Origin: UBA5436 sp050951845
Lineage (GTDB): Bacteria; Bacillota; Clostridia; Saccharofermentanales; DTU023
NCBI GenBank assembly: GCA_050951845.1
Contig: JBMNJV010000005.1
Location: forward strand, 244,443 to 308,442
Length of the DNA stretch: 64,000 nucleotides
Reading direction: 5' to 3'
Made by a program: the position numbers and the translations under genes. Positions 16,925 to 26,049 of the stretch are shown in pieces; positions within the stretch are counted from its first letter, which is position 1; every line of letters begins with the position of its first letter. A model generated the notes under the pieces. It ran no database searches and was not told the origin of the DNA. It worked only from the letters and a program-made list of their open reading frames with translations.

Positions 16925-18058
16925 AAAAATCTGGTTAAAACAGGTTTGAGCAAAATGATCGGTCATACCCGCTATATAGTCTGTAATTTTACGAACTGTA
17001 TTCGCTTTCGGTTCGGGATGCTTGGCAAGATACTCTTTGAAATTGCGAAACATCATGTTAAATTCCGATTCTTTAGCCAATTGATCCGGTTTCACTGCAT
17101 ATTCGACAAAAATTTCAAACAAACCGCGCACTATATTGCGGACGGTAAAATCATAACGCTGGATCCGGTCAGAACGATAAATATATCGCATATTGTTATT
17201 TAGCAATTCCTCCATCGCCTGACCTTTTTCCGATGACATCATGACAGCATCATGACCGTAACTGTTTGTGATGATATCTTCGACCAATGTGTTGATAATT
17301 TCACCGTTTGTTGTGCCAAGTTCGGTTTTGATCGCTACCGGTAAGGCATCAAAACTCATCAAACCGGCTCTTGCTCCGTCTTCAATATCGCGCCCGACAT
17401 ATGCAATTTTATCGGCCATACGCACTACGCAACCTTCAAGGGTTGCCGGAGGCTCATGTATTCTGGCTCCGGGTATCAACTCCAGTTCAGTTTTTTCCCG
17501 ATTCGGTGTTAATTTATATTCATTATATTTTTCACCGCAATGTGAAACGATGCCGTCACGTACTTCAAAGGTTAAGTTAAGTCCGTTTTGATTCGGTTTG
17601 CGCTGAGCCAGAACATCAACCACACGCAAACTATGCAATTCATGTTGGAAACTGAAATCCGCATTATATTTTTCTAAACAGGCTTGCAGCTCTTTCTCAC
17701 CGGTATGTCCGAAAGGAGCATGTCCGATATCATGTCCCAAAGCAATTGCTTCAATCAAATCAGTATTCAGATTTAATGCCTTACCGATAGTTGACGCAAT
17801 ATAATTAACATACAGTACATGTTCCATACGCGTACAAATATGATCATTGCGGGGATTAAAGAACACTTGAGTCTTTTGTCTCAGACGCCTGAAATCAACC
17901 GAATAGATAATCCGACCGACATCGCGTTCAAAAGGACTTCTGATCCGGCAATCAGTTTCCTTTATCCGACGTCCCCGTGTCTTGACGCTGGTTGCAGCAT
18001 ATTTGCTTAAATAGTCTGATTCTCTCTGTTGCTTGAGTTTTCGCGGAATAATTTGCAT
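16916..18058 (-). CDS. dgt: Deoxyguanosinetriphosphate triphosphohydrolase-like protein
   Basis: HD-domain dNTP triphosphohydrolase, which cleaves dNTPs to deoxynucleoside and triphosphate. Signatures are SPFERDVGRIIYSVDFRRLRQKTQV near the N-terminus, RMEHVLYV (first metal His), LGHDIGHAPFGHTGEKEL (HD motif, about residues 107-125) and KIAYVGRDIEDGARAG (last Asp). Length 380 fits the short clostridial form. GGAGAAGG precedes the ATG. Together with the following HD nucleotidase it probably controls dNTP pools; it lies downstream of pcrA on the same strand with a 99-base gap. Confidence 0.93.
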   Translation of the reverse strand: MQIIPRKLKQQRESDYLSKYAATSVKTRGRRIKETDCRIRSPFERDVGRIIYSVDFRRLRQKTQVFFNPRNDHICTRMEHVLYVNYIASTIGKALNLNTDLIEAIALGHDIGHAPFGHTGEKELQACLEKYNADFSFQHELHSLRVVDVLAQRKPNQNGLNLTFEVRDGIVSHCGEKYNEYKLTPNREKTELELIPGARIHEPPATLEGCVVRMADKIAYVGRDIEDGARAGLMSFDALPVAIKTELGTTNGEIINTLVEDIITNSYGHDAVMMSSEKGQAMEELLNNNMRYIYRSDRIQRYDFTVRNIVRGLFEIFVEYAVKPDQLAKESEFNMMFRNFKEYLAKHPEPKANTVRKITDYIAGMTDHFAQTCFNQIFQI

Positions 18059-18157
18059 AGGCCTTCTCCGTTACATTTTATCAACCGAATATCAATCATA
18101 ACTTTATTTTATATTACAATATATTATCAATAACTATATCGTTTTGCCCCGGTCACA

Positions 18158-20671
18158 CTAATCAACGATTCTTTCAAGCGGTGCCGAACTGGCCATCATA
18201 CGTTTTATCCTGCCGTCAAAATTCAAAGTTAAGATTGCATCACTGGCTACATAATCTATCTTCTCAATTATACCCGTACCGAACTTTTTATGCTTATAAG
18301 ATTGTCCGATTGAAATATCACTTAAACTTAGCCGGTTATTCTTGTTGAAACTTGCTTGTTGCTTATCTCTTAAACCGAATGATCCCAAAATCTTCGATTT
18401 CCCGCCCGGACTGTGATCAGAATAACAGCTCTGATCAGGAATTGATCTGCCGGAATTACTGCCTTCAAAAATTCGCACACCGGAATTCCTGCTGCCCCAA
18501 ACTCGCTCGCCGAAAGCATTCCCGCCCATATTATACATACCGGTATTACTGCTTAAATTACTTTGCCGACTGCCGCCGATTTCTCTGATATATTCATCCG
18601 GAATTTCAGCCATAAAACGTGAAACCAAATTATATTTAGTCTGACCGTATAATAAACGGGATCTGGTTGCCGTCATGTGCAGATAACGTCTGGCTCTGGT
18701 AATTCCGACATATGCCAGACGGCGTTCCTCTTCCATTTGTTCCGGTTCTTCAAAGGAACGATAGCCCGGGAAAACACTTTCTTCCATCCCGATTAAAAAT
18801 ACCGCATCGAATTCAAGACCCTTGGCACTGTGAATAGCCATTAAACGTACGGTATTTTCAGTTGCATCCTGATCTAAATCGGAAAACAAAGCCGTCTGCT
18901 CCAAAAAGCCTTCAGTCAAAGTAGATAAACTTAAATCTTTCTGATAAATATCAATCCCGTCTTGGGCCAATTCAGGAACTTCCGCTTGATCAAAATTCTC
19001 ATCCAATAATCTGAATTGTTCAATTTCCTGCTTGATTCTTTCGCTGAATTCAATTGTATCAGACAGAATTTCCTGCAAATTCTCGATCCTGCCGATCGCT
19101 TGTTCCTGTCCTTCTTCTTTTTGTTCGATCAATTCTTGCAGCAAACCGCTTTTTTCTTGAATCGTCCGGGCAAATTCCGGAAAAGAAATCTGATTGTCCA
19201 GCATTATTGCACGCAATTCCGCAATGATCTGAACAAACTGCTTGATATTATTCGCAGTTCGGGATAATTCCGGAAATTGATCAACATTTACAAGTACCTG
19301 CATTAAAGACAAATTCTCTCTGCGGGCAATGTTACGTGAACGCTCAATCGTCAAGTCACCGATACCCCGGCGCGGAACATTAATGATGCGGGCAATTGCC
19401 AATTCATCATTATCCGAAAAAATCACACGCAGATAAGCCAGAAAATCCCGAATTTCTTTGCGATCATAAAAGCGCAAGCCGCCATAGATATTATATTTAA
19501 TTCCTTGTTCACGCAAAGCGAATTCCAGATTTCTGGAAAGAGCATTAACCCGATAAAGTATTCCGATATTGCCTGCCGGAATCGGATCATTGATGCGTTC
19601 AGTCAAACGTCTGATCTCCGTGGCTACATAACGGGCTTCTTCATATTGATTTTCCGCCAAATAAAAACTGATCGGATCGCCTTCACCTTTTTCCGTCCAA
19701 AGGCGCTTCGCTTTACGACCTGTATTTTGCCTGATAACTGAATTGGCAGCTGCAAGAATCATCTGAGTCGAACGATAATTCTGTTCCAATTTAATTACTT
19801 TACTGAATTTAAAATCTTTTTCAAAATTCAGAATATTCTCAATATTAGCACCGCGAAAACTGTAGATCGATTGATCGTCGTCACCTACCACACAAATATT
19901 CTTATATTTGCCTGATAATAATTTAACCAATAAATACTGAACATGGTTCGTGTCTTGATATTCATCAACCAGGACATGTTTAAACCTTGTCTGATAAGCA
20001 TCGAGAATATCCGGATTATTCTGTAAAATTTCCACCGCAAAAACTAAAATATCGTCAAAATCCATACTGTTGCCGCGTTTCAAAGCAGCTTGATAGCGCT
20101 TATAAATCTCGGCAATTTGCTTGCTCAGGTGATCATAACCGGATTCCCGTTCAAGTTCCTGCCAAGTCTGCATCCGATTTTTAGCAGAACTTATTCTGTT
20201 TTGCACAGTTCGGACATTGAACAATTCAGGATCCAGATTAAGTTCAGTCAAAATCTCTTTCAGCAAACGCTGCTGATCGTCGCTGTCCAAAATTGTAAAG
20301 TTTGCTTCAAAACCGATGCGATCCGCATGTTGACGCAAAATTCGCAGCATCATCGAATGAAAAGTTCCGATCCAAATTCCGCGGCTGTTAAAACCTAATA
20401 ATTCCTCAACTCTTTCTTTCATTTCATTGGCAGCTTTATTGGTAAAAGTTATGGCCAGAATTTCACTCGGCCAAACATCGCAACACTTTACCAAATAAGC
20501 TATCCGATAAGTAATAACTCTGGTTTTACCGGAACCTGCTCCTGCCAAAATCAGCAGCGGTCCGTTTTTATGTAAAACAGCTTCTTTCTGAACCGGATTC
20601 AAATCATCTGTAAATATCTTCTCTAATTCAGCTTTATTTAAGATTTCGGATTGAATTTCTGATTTATTCAT
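18158..20671 (-). CDS. pcrA: ATP-dependent DNA helicase PcrA/UvrD
   Basis: Superfamily 1A 3'-5' helicase in repair and plasmid/replication-fork processing. It shows the Q motif LNPVQKEAV, Walker A AGAGSGKTRVI, TFTNKAANEM (Ia), DEYQDTNHVQY (Walker B), GDDDQSIYSFRGA (III), EQNYRST (IV), MAIHSAKGLEFDAVFLIG (V) and EERRLAYVGITRAR (VI). The C-terminal Tudor-like patch (YKHKKFGTGII) that contacts RNA polymerase in PcrA is present, after a Ser/Asn/Gly-rich linker. The ATG at 20671 is preferred over upstream in-frame codons because GGAG lies five bases before it. Roughly 837 residues, slightly longer than usual. Confidence 0.96.
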   Translation of the reverse strand: MNKSEIQSEILNKAELEKIFTDDLNPVQKEAVLHKNGPLLILAGAGSGKTRVITYRIAYLVKCCDVWPSEILAITFTNKAANEMKERVEELLGFNSRGIWIGTFHSMMLRILRQHADRIGFEANFTILDSDDQQRLLKEILTELNLDPELFNVRTVQNRISSAKNRMQTWQELERESGYDHLSKQIAEIYKRYQAALKRGNSMDFDDILVFAVEILQNNPDILDAYQTRFKHVLVDEYQDTNHVQYLLVKLLSGKYKNICVVGDDDQSIYSFRGANIENILNFEKDFKFSKVIKLEQNYRSTQMILAAANSVIRQNTGRKAKRLWTEKGEGDPISFYLAENQYEEARYVATEIRRLTERINDPIPAGNIGILYRVNALSRNLEFALREQGIKYNIYGGLRFYDRKEIRDFLAYLRVIFSDNDELAIARIINVPRRGIGDLTIERSRNIARRENLSLMQVLVNVDQFPELSRTANNIKQFVQIIAELRAIMLDNQISFPEFARTIQEKSGLLQELIEQKEEGQEQAIGRIENLQEILSDTIEFSERIKQEIEQFRLLDENFDQAEVPELAQDGIDIYQKDLSLSTLTEGFLEQTALFSDLDQDATENTVRLMAIHSAKGLEFDAVFLIGMEESVFPGYRSFEEPEQMEEERRLAYVGITRARRYLHMTATRSRLLYGQTKYNLVSRFMAEIPDEYIREIGGSRQSNLSSNTGMYNMGGNAFGERVWGSRNSGVRIFEGSNSGRSIPDQSCYSDHSPGGKSKILGSFGLRDKQQASFNKNNRLSLSDISIGQSYKHKKFGTGIIEKIDYVASDAILTLNFDGRIKRMMASSAPLERIVD

Positions 20672-20722
20672 ATTCACTCCATTCAAAAAGTTTCTCTCAT
20701 ATTCTAGCATACTGTCACAAGC

Positions 20723-20748
20723 AAAATCGCCTCGACCGAGGCGATTTT
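20723..20748 (-). terminator. Intrinsic terminator after hpf
   Basis: A perfect 11-bp stem (AAAATCGCCTC / GAGGCGATTTT) with a 4-base loop lies 51 bases after the hpf stop, with a short T-run within the 3' arm. It separates hpf from pcrA. Confidence 0.8.
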
Positions 20749-20799
20749 GAAATGAAATAAAATAATCTATATTTAAATTTTAATTTATATTAATCAAGA

Positions 20800-21342
20800 T
20801 CAGTATTCAAACTCTATCCAGCCGTAATCCGCATCATCCTGTCTTTTATAGACCAGATTCACCATGCCGGTTTCCACATTGAGAAAAGCGAAAAAGTCAT
20901 GACCTAACATTTCCATTTGCAAGGTTGCTTCATCTGCATCCATCGGTAAAATCTGGAAAGATTTATGCCTGGAAATTCTGGAATGTTCTTCATTTTCATT
21001 ATCGGACTCATAGCCTTCTTCTGTTAAGTATTGTTTCATATAACCGAATTGTTTGCGCTGCCGTTTCATTCTGGCCTTATGCTTGCGGATTTGACCTTCC
21101 ATAATATCCACCGCAATTTGCATAGACGAAAGTGCATCAGGTGCAACGGCTTCCGCCCGATAATAATGACGATCAATATTTAAAGTAATCTCTACCTTCA
21201 ATTGCTCCTGAACAGGCTGTAATTTGACTTCAGCAGTTGTTTTATCACCAAAATACCGGTGAAATTTATCCAATCTGCGTTTAATCATATCTTCCAAATG
21301 ATCCGTAATTTTTACACCTTGTCCTACTATATTGATTTTCAT
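20800..21342 (-). CDS. hpf: Ribosome hibernation promoting factor, long form
   Basis: Long-form HPF binds the 30S decoding region and dimerises 70S ribosomes into inactive 100S particles in slow growth. The N-terminal S30AE domain is clear (MKINIVGQGVKITDHLEDMI, YRAEAVAPDALSSMQIAVD), and a charged linker leads to the C-terminal dimerisation domain (DADEATLQMEMLGHDFFAF...YGWIEFEY). 180 residues match the family. It is a monocistronic unit: a terminator follows, and TATAAT on the minus strand at 21431-21426 lies 84 bases upstream, without a clear -35 box. Confidence 0.95.
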   Translation of the reverse strand: MKINIVGQGVKITDHLEDMIKRRLDKFHRYFGDKTTAEVKLQPVQEQLKVEITLNIDRHYYRAEAVAPDALSSMQIAVDIMEGQIRKHKARMKRQRKQFGYMKQYLTEEGYESDNENEEHSRISRHKSFQILPMDADEATLQMEMLGHDFFAFLNVETGMVNLVYKRQDDADYGWIEFEY

Positions 21343-21575
21343 TCTATATACTCCCTTCTGCTTTCTGCTTACGCAGAATTAAGTTTTTAACTTCTTGCAG
21401 GTTTTCTGATAGATCTTATACCTATATTATATACAAAAACAAAGTGCTTTGAAAGAATTGAGCAAACACGAACCGCTGACAAATCAGATCGTTTTTACTT
21501 TTCTTAATTCCTTTAAAGAAAATCTCTTCTCAACCAATACCGGAAATACACCACCCGCAGATGCAACAATACTTG

Positions 21576-22019
21576 CTAATCCTCAAAATCCCAGAGACCG
21601 CATAAACTCGGATCGCAAGATAAACATCCGCCTGAACAGGAAAAATTCATAATTGTTTCTTCATCGGGAAAATGATGATGTTCTATTTTACTTGCCTCTT
21701 CAACTAAACCGGCAAAACTTATATTGTCCAAACTTTCAAACCAAACCGCAAATTCTTCTTTGGTCGGCAAAGATGAACATTTAACAAATTCATCATTCAA
21801 AACAGTAATCGGAAAAGCCTCATCACCTATCTCAGACAGTTTTTCGTAAATAACGGTATCCGTCAAAAATCTGCCGGGCGAATCCTGGAAACTGATCATC
21901 TCAAAAGGAATTCCGTCACGCTCTGCAATGGCCGCATAATCGAGATAATCTTCATAAGACTCTTTCTCTTCCTGAGGAATTAAAAAAGGTACTGTATAAT
22001 AAATTAATAATTTATTCAT
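21576..22019 (-). CDS. ArsD-like thioredoxin-fold protein with Cys-rich tail
   Basis: 147 residues. The middle (YAAIAERDGIPFEMISFQDSPG, then FPITVLNDEFVKCSSLPTKEEFAVWF) resembles the ArsD/thioredoxin-like fold, in which 'LPxTLVDGEVVxxGxYPxxxEL' is the usual block. The N-terminal Cys-Cys pair that ArsD uses to carry As(III) is absent here (YYTVPFLIPQEE). Instead the C-terminus carries CSGGCLSCDPSLC, a CX3CX2CX4C set, preceded by HHH. No arsA, arsB or arsR lies nearby. A metal- or redox-related role is plausible but not shown. Nothing recognisable lies in the 230 bases between it and hpf. Confidence 0.5.
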   Translation of the reverse strand: MNKLLIYYTVPFLIPQEEKESYEDYLDYAAIAERDGIPFEMISFQDSPGRFLTDTVIYEKLSEIGDEAFPITVLNDEFVKCSSLPTKEEFAVWFESLDNISFAGLVEEASKIEHHHFPDEETIMNFSCSGGCLSCDPSLCGLWDFED

Positions 22020-22178
22020 AAAATCACCCTTAATAATTTGTTACCACAAAATTTTCTTATTATTAATTTACAGTATTTTTCATAAAACAGCTGTAACAAG
22101 TAATACAAGGGCAATTCTAAAAACTCAAAGGTAACTTGTAATATTTTTAACACAATTCATCGGATTGAAGATCTATGT

Positions 22179-23126
22179 TCAGCCGATTATTTCAACATCC
22201 AATCCTTTATCTGACATCATCTTTTTAATCGGTTCAAGATCATCATTTTTTAAACTGGGTACATTACTGTAAGTATATTCCATTCCTAAAAGTTCATATT
22301 TTCTTTCACCATACTGATGAAAAGGTAAGAGCTGGACTTTTTTCTCACCTAATTCAATCAACAAATCAGTCATACGACTCATTACTTCATCGGAGTAATT
22401 AAAATCAGGAATTACGGGAATTCTGACAATATGGGGTATATCCTTGTCGATCATATAACGTAAATTATCGATAATCTGATCTCTTTTACAGCCGATTACT
22501 TGCTCATGTATATTTGAATCATAATGTTTAAAATCAAATAAGACTAAGTCAACATGTCTGACAATATTCCGGAAAGTCCGGGCCGGAGCAAAACCGGTGG
22601 TTTCAATTACGGTATGAATTCCGCGCGATTGTGCAACACGTAACAAGGCTATGGCAAATTCCGGCTGAGAGAGCATTTCACCTCCCGAAAGAGTCATTCC
22701 TCCTCCGTCACGATAAAAAGGTAAATCTTTTTCTACTTCTTTAATAACTTGTTCAACAGTCATTTTTTCGCCTTCATAGTAGAGAGCTCCGGTCGGACAT
22801 GCCAAGACACTCTTTTTACAGGAATCCTGTTCATAAAGAGCTTTATTGATAAACGGATAACCGTCTTTGCCGATAGTGATGGCTCCATTAATCGACAACT
22901 CGGCACACATACCGCAACGTATACAATTTTTCTTTTCCAGAAGTAATTGTTTTTTGAAAGATTGAGATTCCGGATTGGAACACCAGGGACATCTCAAGGG
23001 ACATCCCTTAAAAAACACAATTGTGCGGATTCCCGGACCGTCATGCAGAGAATATCGCTGGATATTGAAAACCATTCCCTTTACTTTCAAAAGATCCTCA
23101 ATTTTGCTAAAATTAATTTCAAACAT
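22179..23126 (-). CDS. Glycyl-radical-enzyme activating protein (radical SAM)
   Basis: Uses S-adenosylmethionine and a 4Fe-4S cluster to place the glycyl radical on a partner enzyme. The radical-SAM motif is GCPLRCPWCSNPES (CX3CX2C, about residue 45), followed by GGGMTLSGGEML and a KHYDSNIHEQVIG segment typical of PflA-like activases. The ferredoxin-like insert is degenerate: CIRCGMCAELS has Ser where the fourth Cys is expected, and the second motif keeps only two Cys (CKKSVLACP). GAGGTAATAT precedes the ATG. It is divergent from the DeoR regulator; the obvious target is the glycyl radical enzyme at 29219, across the ABC operon. Confidence 0.92.
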   Translation of the reverse strand: MFEINFSKIEDLLKVKGMVFNIQRYSLHDGPGIRTIVFFKGCPLRCPWCSNPESQSFKKQLLLEKKNCIRCGMCAELSINGAITIGKDGYPFINKALYEQDSCKKSVLACPTGALYYEGEKMTVEQVIKEVEKDLPFYRDGGGMTLSGGEMLSQPEFAIALLRVAQSRGIHTVIETTGFAPARTFRNIVRHVDLVLFDFKHYDSNIHEQVIGCKRDQIIDNLRYMIDKDIPHIVRIPVIPDFNYSDEVMSRMTDLLIELGEKKVQLLPFHQYGERKYELLGMEYTYSNVPSLKNDDLEPIKKMMSDKGLDVEIIG

Positions 23127-23245
23127 ATATTACCTCAATAAGTTTTGATGTCAGTCTTTTTCATCATTGTTTTATCTTTTAGATTTTATTAATATTAATA
23201 TACTATTTCAACTATTTAATCATGTTATAGAAAGTGTTTTTGCTT

Positions 23246-23986
23246 ATGAATGAAAGAAGAATGAAGATACTTGAAGATCTTTCTGAAAAAAATTCTTTAA
23301 GTGTTAAAGAATTATCAAAAATGCACAAAGTTTCTCAAGTTACCATACGCAATGATTTGAAATATCTCGAAGAAAGAGGCTTGCTAAGGAGACATCACGG
23401 CGGAGCATCCAGTGAAAAGATTGCCCACAGATTGGATGAAAACTATGAAGCCAAACTTCGTATTGCCGAACGTGCTGCCAAGATGGTTGAACCGGGTGAA
23501 ACAATCATGATTGAATCAGGATCTACCAATGCACTGCTTGCACGAACTTTAGGCGAAACAAAACCTGTTTCCGTCATTACAAATTCTTTCTTTATTGCAA
23601 ATTTTGTTAAAGACCTGCCAAATATCCGAACTACTGTTTTAGGCGGAGATTATCAGCCTGAGTCGGAAGCATGTATCGGACCTTTAACCAAACAATCTTT
23701 ACAATCATTTTTCGTTGATAAACTGTTTATCGGCACAGATGGTTTCACTGAAAATATCGGATTTTCATGCATAGATTTACAACGTGCCGAAATTGCTGTC
23801 GAAATGTCAAAAAGAGCCAATAAAGCTATTATTCTTACCGATTCCAGCAAATTTAAACTGCGCAGTGTTGCCAAACAATTAGATGTTTCAGAGGTAAGTA
23901 CGGTTATTACCGACAACGGGATCGACCATGCTTCCTCTGAATTCTTACAAAAATCAGGAATTGAACTGATTATTGTTAACTTATAA
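23246..23986 (+). CDS. DeoR-family transcriptional regulator
   Basis: An N-terminal DeoR helix-turn-helix (RRMKILEDLSEKNSLSV, VSQVTIRNDLKYLEERGLL, RRHHGGA) is followed by the DeoRC sugar-phosphate sensor domain (EPGETIMIESGSTNALLARTL, then VITNSFFIANF, GGDYQPESEACIGPL, LFIGTDGF and ILTDSSKF). Members usually sense phosphorylated sugar intermediates. An upstream GTG at 23234 is possible, but ATG 23246 gives the usual MNERR-type start; neither has a strong ribosome site. The divergent activase gene and the flanking importer make it the likely regulator of this locus. Roughly 246 residues, normal length. Confidence 0.92.
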   Translation: MNERRMKILEDLSEKNSLSVKELSKMHKVSQVTIRNDLKYLEERGLLRRHHGGASSEKIAHRLDENYEAKLRIAERAAKMVEPGETIMIESGSTNALLARTLGETKPVSVITNSFFIANFVKDLPNIRTTVLGGDYQPESEACIGPLTKQSLQSFFVDKLFIGTDGFTENIGFSCIDLQRAEIAVEMSKRANKAIILTDSSKFKLRSVAKQLDVSEVSTVITDNGIDHASSEFLQKSGIELIIVNL

Positions 23987-24080
23987 TTCTTATATATTGT
24001 TCCGTCAGTTTACTCTTGCATTTATATATCACAACCGGACTAGCTTCAGGATGATTGTATCACAATATAAGACAAGCTGT

Positions 24081-25052
24081 TTATACTGTTTCACGCTTTC
24101 TTTTTCTGGCAAAGGAATCAAACCAGATGATCGATACCGTAATCACACCGGTTAACAATGTTTGAAGATAGGATTGAATTCCTAACATATTCAGCACATT
24201 TTCCAATAAACCGAACATAAAAATACCGACAGCAGCTTTAGGGATACTGCCGATGCCTCCGGCAAAAGAAACACCGCCGACAACAACTCCGCAATTTACA
24301 ACTAACGCTGTTGTTTCACCGTATAAATATGAACCGGAATTTAATTTAGATGCTTGGAGCACGCCGGCAACAGCTGCTAAAATTCCGCAAAGTACATATG
24401 CAGTCCATTTTGTGAAGACTACGTTGATGCCCGAATATCTGGCTACCTCATAATCTCCGCCTACCGCATAAACATTATTGCCGAATTGAGTATAACGCAA
24501 TATTATATGCATAAGTAAAAATAACACCAGCATGATTATTACTAAATTTGTTATTCCGAAAGCTATCCGGCCATTAGCTATTGTGCTGAAACCGGAATTC
24601 ATCGCTACAACAGACCTGCTTTGACTTAAGAGTTGGGCAATTCCGGTCAATAACATACCCATGCCGAGAGTGATAATAAATGACTCAGTCTTTTGATGAA
24701 CTACCAAAAATCCGTTAATAAAACCGACCAAACCGCCGATGATAGCTGCAATAATTATCGCCAGCCACATGTTCAGATTGAGATCATTCATCAGTCTGAT
24801 TGCTATAATACCGGAAAGAACCATATTCCCGCCGACTGACAAATCATTTCCTCCGGCAACAACAGTCATGGTTACCCCGAAAGCTATGATCAGCAGAATA
24901 GATGATGAGTTCAGCATATCAATTAAGTTATAAGCGGAATAAAAGTTAGTTGGAAAAAACAACATTAATATAAATAATAAAATTACTGCAATTAAAGCTT
25001 TTTGATTACCGACCATTTTCATGACAGCTTTTGCTTTTACATTTTGTTTCAT
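24081..25052 (-). CDS. Sugar ABC transporter permease (RbsC/YjfF type), second
   Basis: Integral membrane subunit of a ribose-type importer (CUT2 family) with about eight to ten helices. Hallmarks are IAFGVTMTVVAGGNDLSVGGN, IITLGMGMLLTGIAQLLS, YAVGGDYEVARYSGINV and VVGGVSFAGGIGSIPKAAVG, including the EAA-like loop contacting the ATPase. The ATG at 25052 has an AGGGGGG ribosome site and lies ten bases after the stop of the first permease. The region before it in frame is not needed. With the neighbouring permease it probably forms a heterodimeric channel. It is the last gene of the importer operon. Confidence 0.9.
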   Translation of the reverse strand: MKQNVKAKAVMKMVGNQKALIAVILLFILMLFFPTNFYSAYNLIDMLNSSSILLIIAFGVTMTVVAGGNDLSVGGNMVLSGIIAIRLMNDLNLNMWLAIIIAAIIGGLVGFINGFLVVHQKTESFIITLGMGMLLTGIAQLLSQSRSVVAMNSGFSTIANGRIAFGITNLVIIMLVLFLLMHIILRYTQFGNNVYAVGGDYEVARYSGINVVFTKWTAYVLCGILAAVAGVLQASKLNSGSYLYGETTALVVNCGVVVGGVSFAGGIGSIPKAAVGIFMFGLLENVLNMLGIQSYLQTLLTGVITVSIIWFDSFARKRKRETV

Positions 25053-25062
25053 CTCAGCCCCC

Positions 25063-26049
25063 CTATTTATACTTTCTGTTATCCAGCCAAATTGCCATAA
25101 CAAGGATCAATCCTTTGAGTACACTTTGTAATTCGGTTGATGCACCCAACAGATTTAAACAATTTGACATTAAGATAATTAACAATCCGCCGAGAACTGT
25201 CTTTAACACACTGCCGTGACCGCCTTTTAATGATGTGCCGCCGACAACAACTGCTAAAATTGCATTTGTTTCATAGCCTTTACCCAGCGTAGGAGCAGCA
25301 ACCGCTGCCCGACTGAAACCTACAATGGCTCCCAGTCCGGTCATCAATCCCGATATGGCAAAAATTGAAATAATAGCTAATCCTACAGGAACACCGGCTA
25401 AACCCGCAGCCGTTTTATTACCGCCGGCCATCTTAATCGAACGTCCGATATAAGTTTTGGCCTGAATAAAAAACAGAACCACTAAACAGATCAGGAACAG
25501 AATAAATGAAAAAGCAATAAAACCTATTCTGCCTGAACCGATCAACTTGAAAATAGAAGTATTCACTTCAATCGCCCGCATATATTGTGTGGAACCGTTG
25601 CTGATCAACAGAGCCAATGCACTGTGAACCATGCTCATACCATAAGTAATGAACATCGCTTCTGCCGAAGTGACTGCACCTGATGAAAGTAATAATGCAC
25701 TATTCAGAAAACCGCAAAAAGCACCGAGAAATAACCCGAGTATCAGAGCCATCACCTGACCGACCATAGGAATCAACATAATGGTGACTACTGCTACCAG
25801 AGAAAAAATTCCGCCAACTGACAGATCAACAAAACCACCGATGATTACAAAGGTCATACCCAACGATACCATGATCAAAGGACCGAATTGCCGCATAATA
25901 TTTGTCATGTTACCCAAAGTCAGGAATTTAGGTTCCACAATTGCTGTAACAACTACCAACAATAAGATTGCAACAACAACGAGATTGTCCAAAAACAGAT
26001 GTTTGAAATCTACTTTTTTCTTATTTGATAAACTCTTAACTAAATTCAT
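25063..26049 (-). CDS. Sugar ABC transporter permease (RbsC type), first
   Basis: CUT2-family permease of 328 residues. It shows LGMTFVIIGGFVDLSVGGIFSL, ITYGMSMVHSALALLISN, KMAGGNKTAAGLAGVPV and VVVGGTSLKGGHGSVLKTVLGG, all typical of RbsC-like proteins. Its ATG overlaps the ATPase stop by four bases (ATGA), so translation is coupled. Having two different permeases is typical of CUT2 importers for deoxysugars, galactofuranose or autoinducer-2, rather than the RbsC homodimer. The substrate is inferred from the locus only. Confidence 0.92.
   Translation of the reverse strand: MNLVKSLSNKKKVDFKHLFLDNLVVVAILLLVVVTAIVEPKFLTLGNMTNIMRQFGPLIMVSLGMTFVIIGGFVDLSVGGIFSLVAVVTIMLIPMVGQVMALILGLFLGAFCGFLNSALLLSSGAVTSAEAMFITYGMSMVHSALALLISNGSTQYMRAIEVNTSIFKLIGSGRIGFIAFSFILFLICLVVLFFIQAKTYIGRSIKMAGGNKTAAGLAGVPVGLAIISIFAISGLMTGLGAIVGFSRAAVAAPTLGKGYETNAILAVVVGGTSLKGGHGSVLKTVLGGLLIILMSNCLNLLGASTELQSVLKGLILVMAIWLDNRKYK

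Noticed and set aside
21449..21652. 67-codon plus-strand frame between hpf and the ArsD-like gene
   Set aside because: No ribosome site or similarity, and it overlaps the 3' end of the ArsD-like gene on the other strand.
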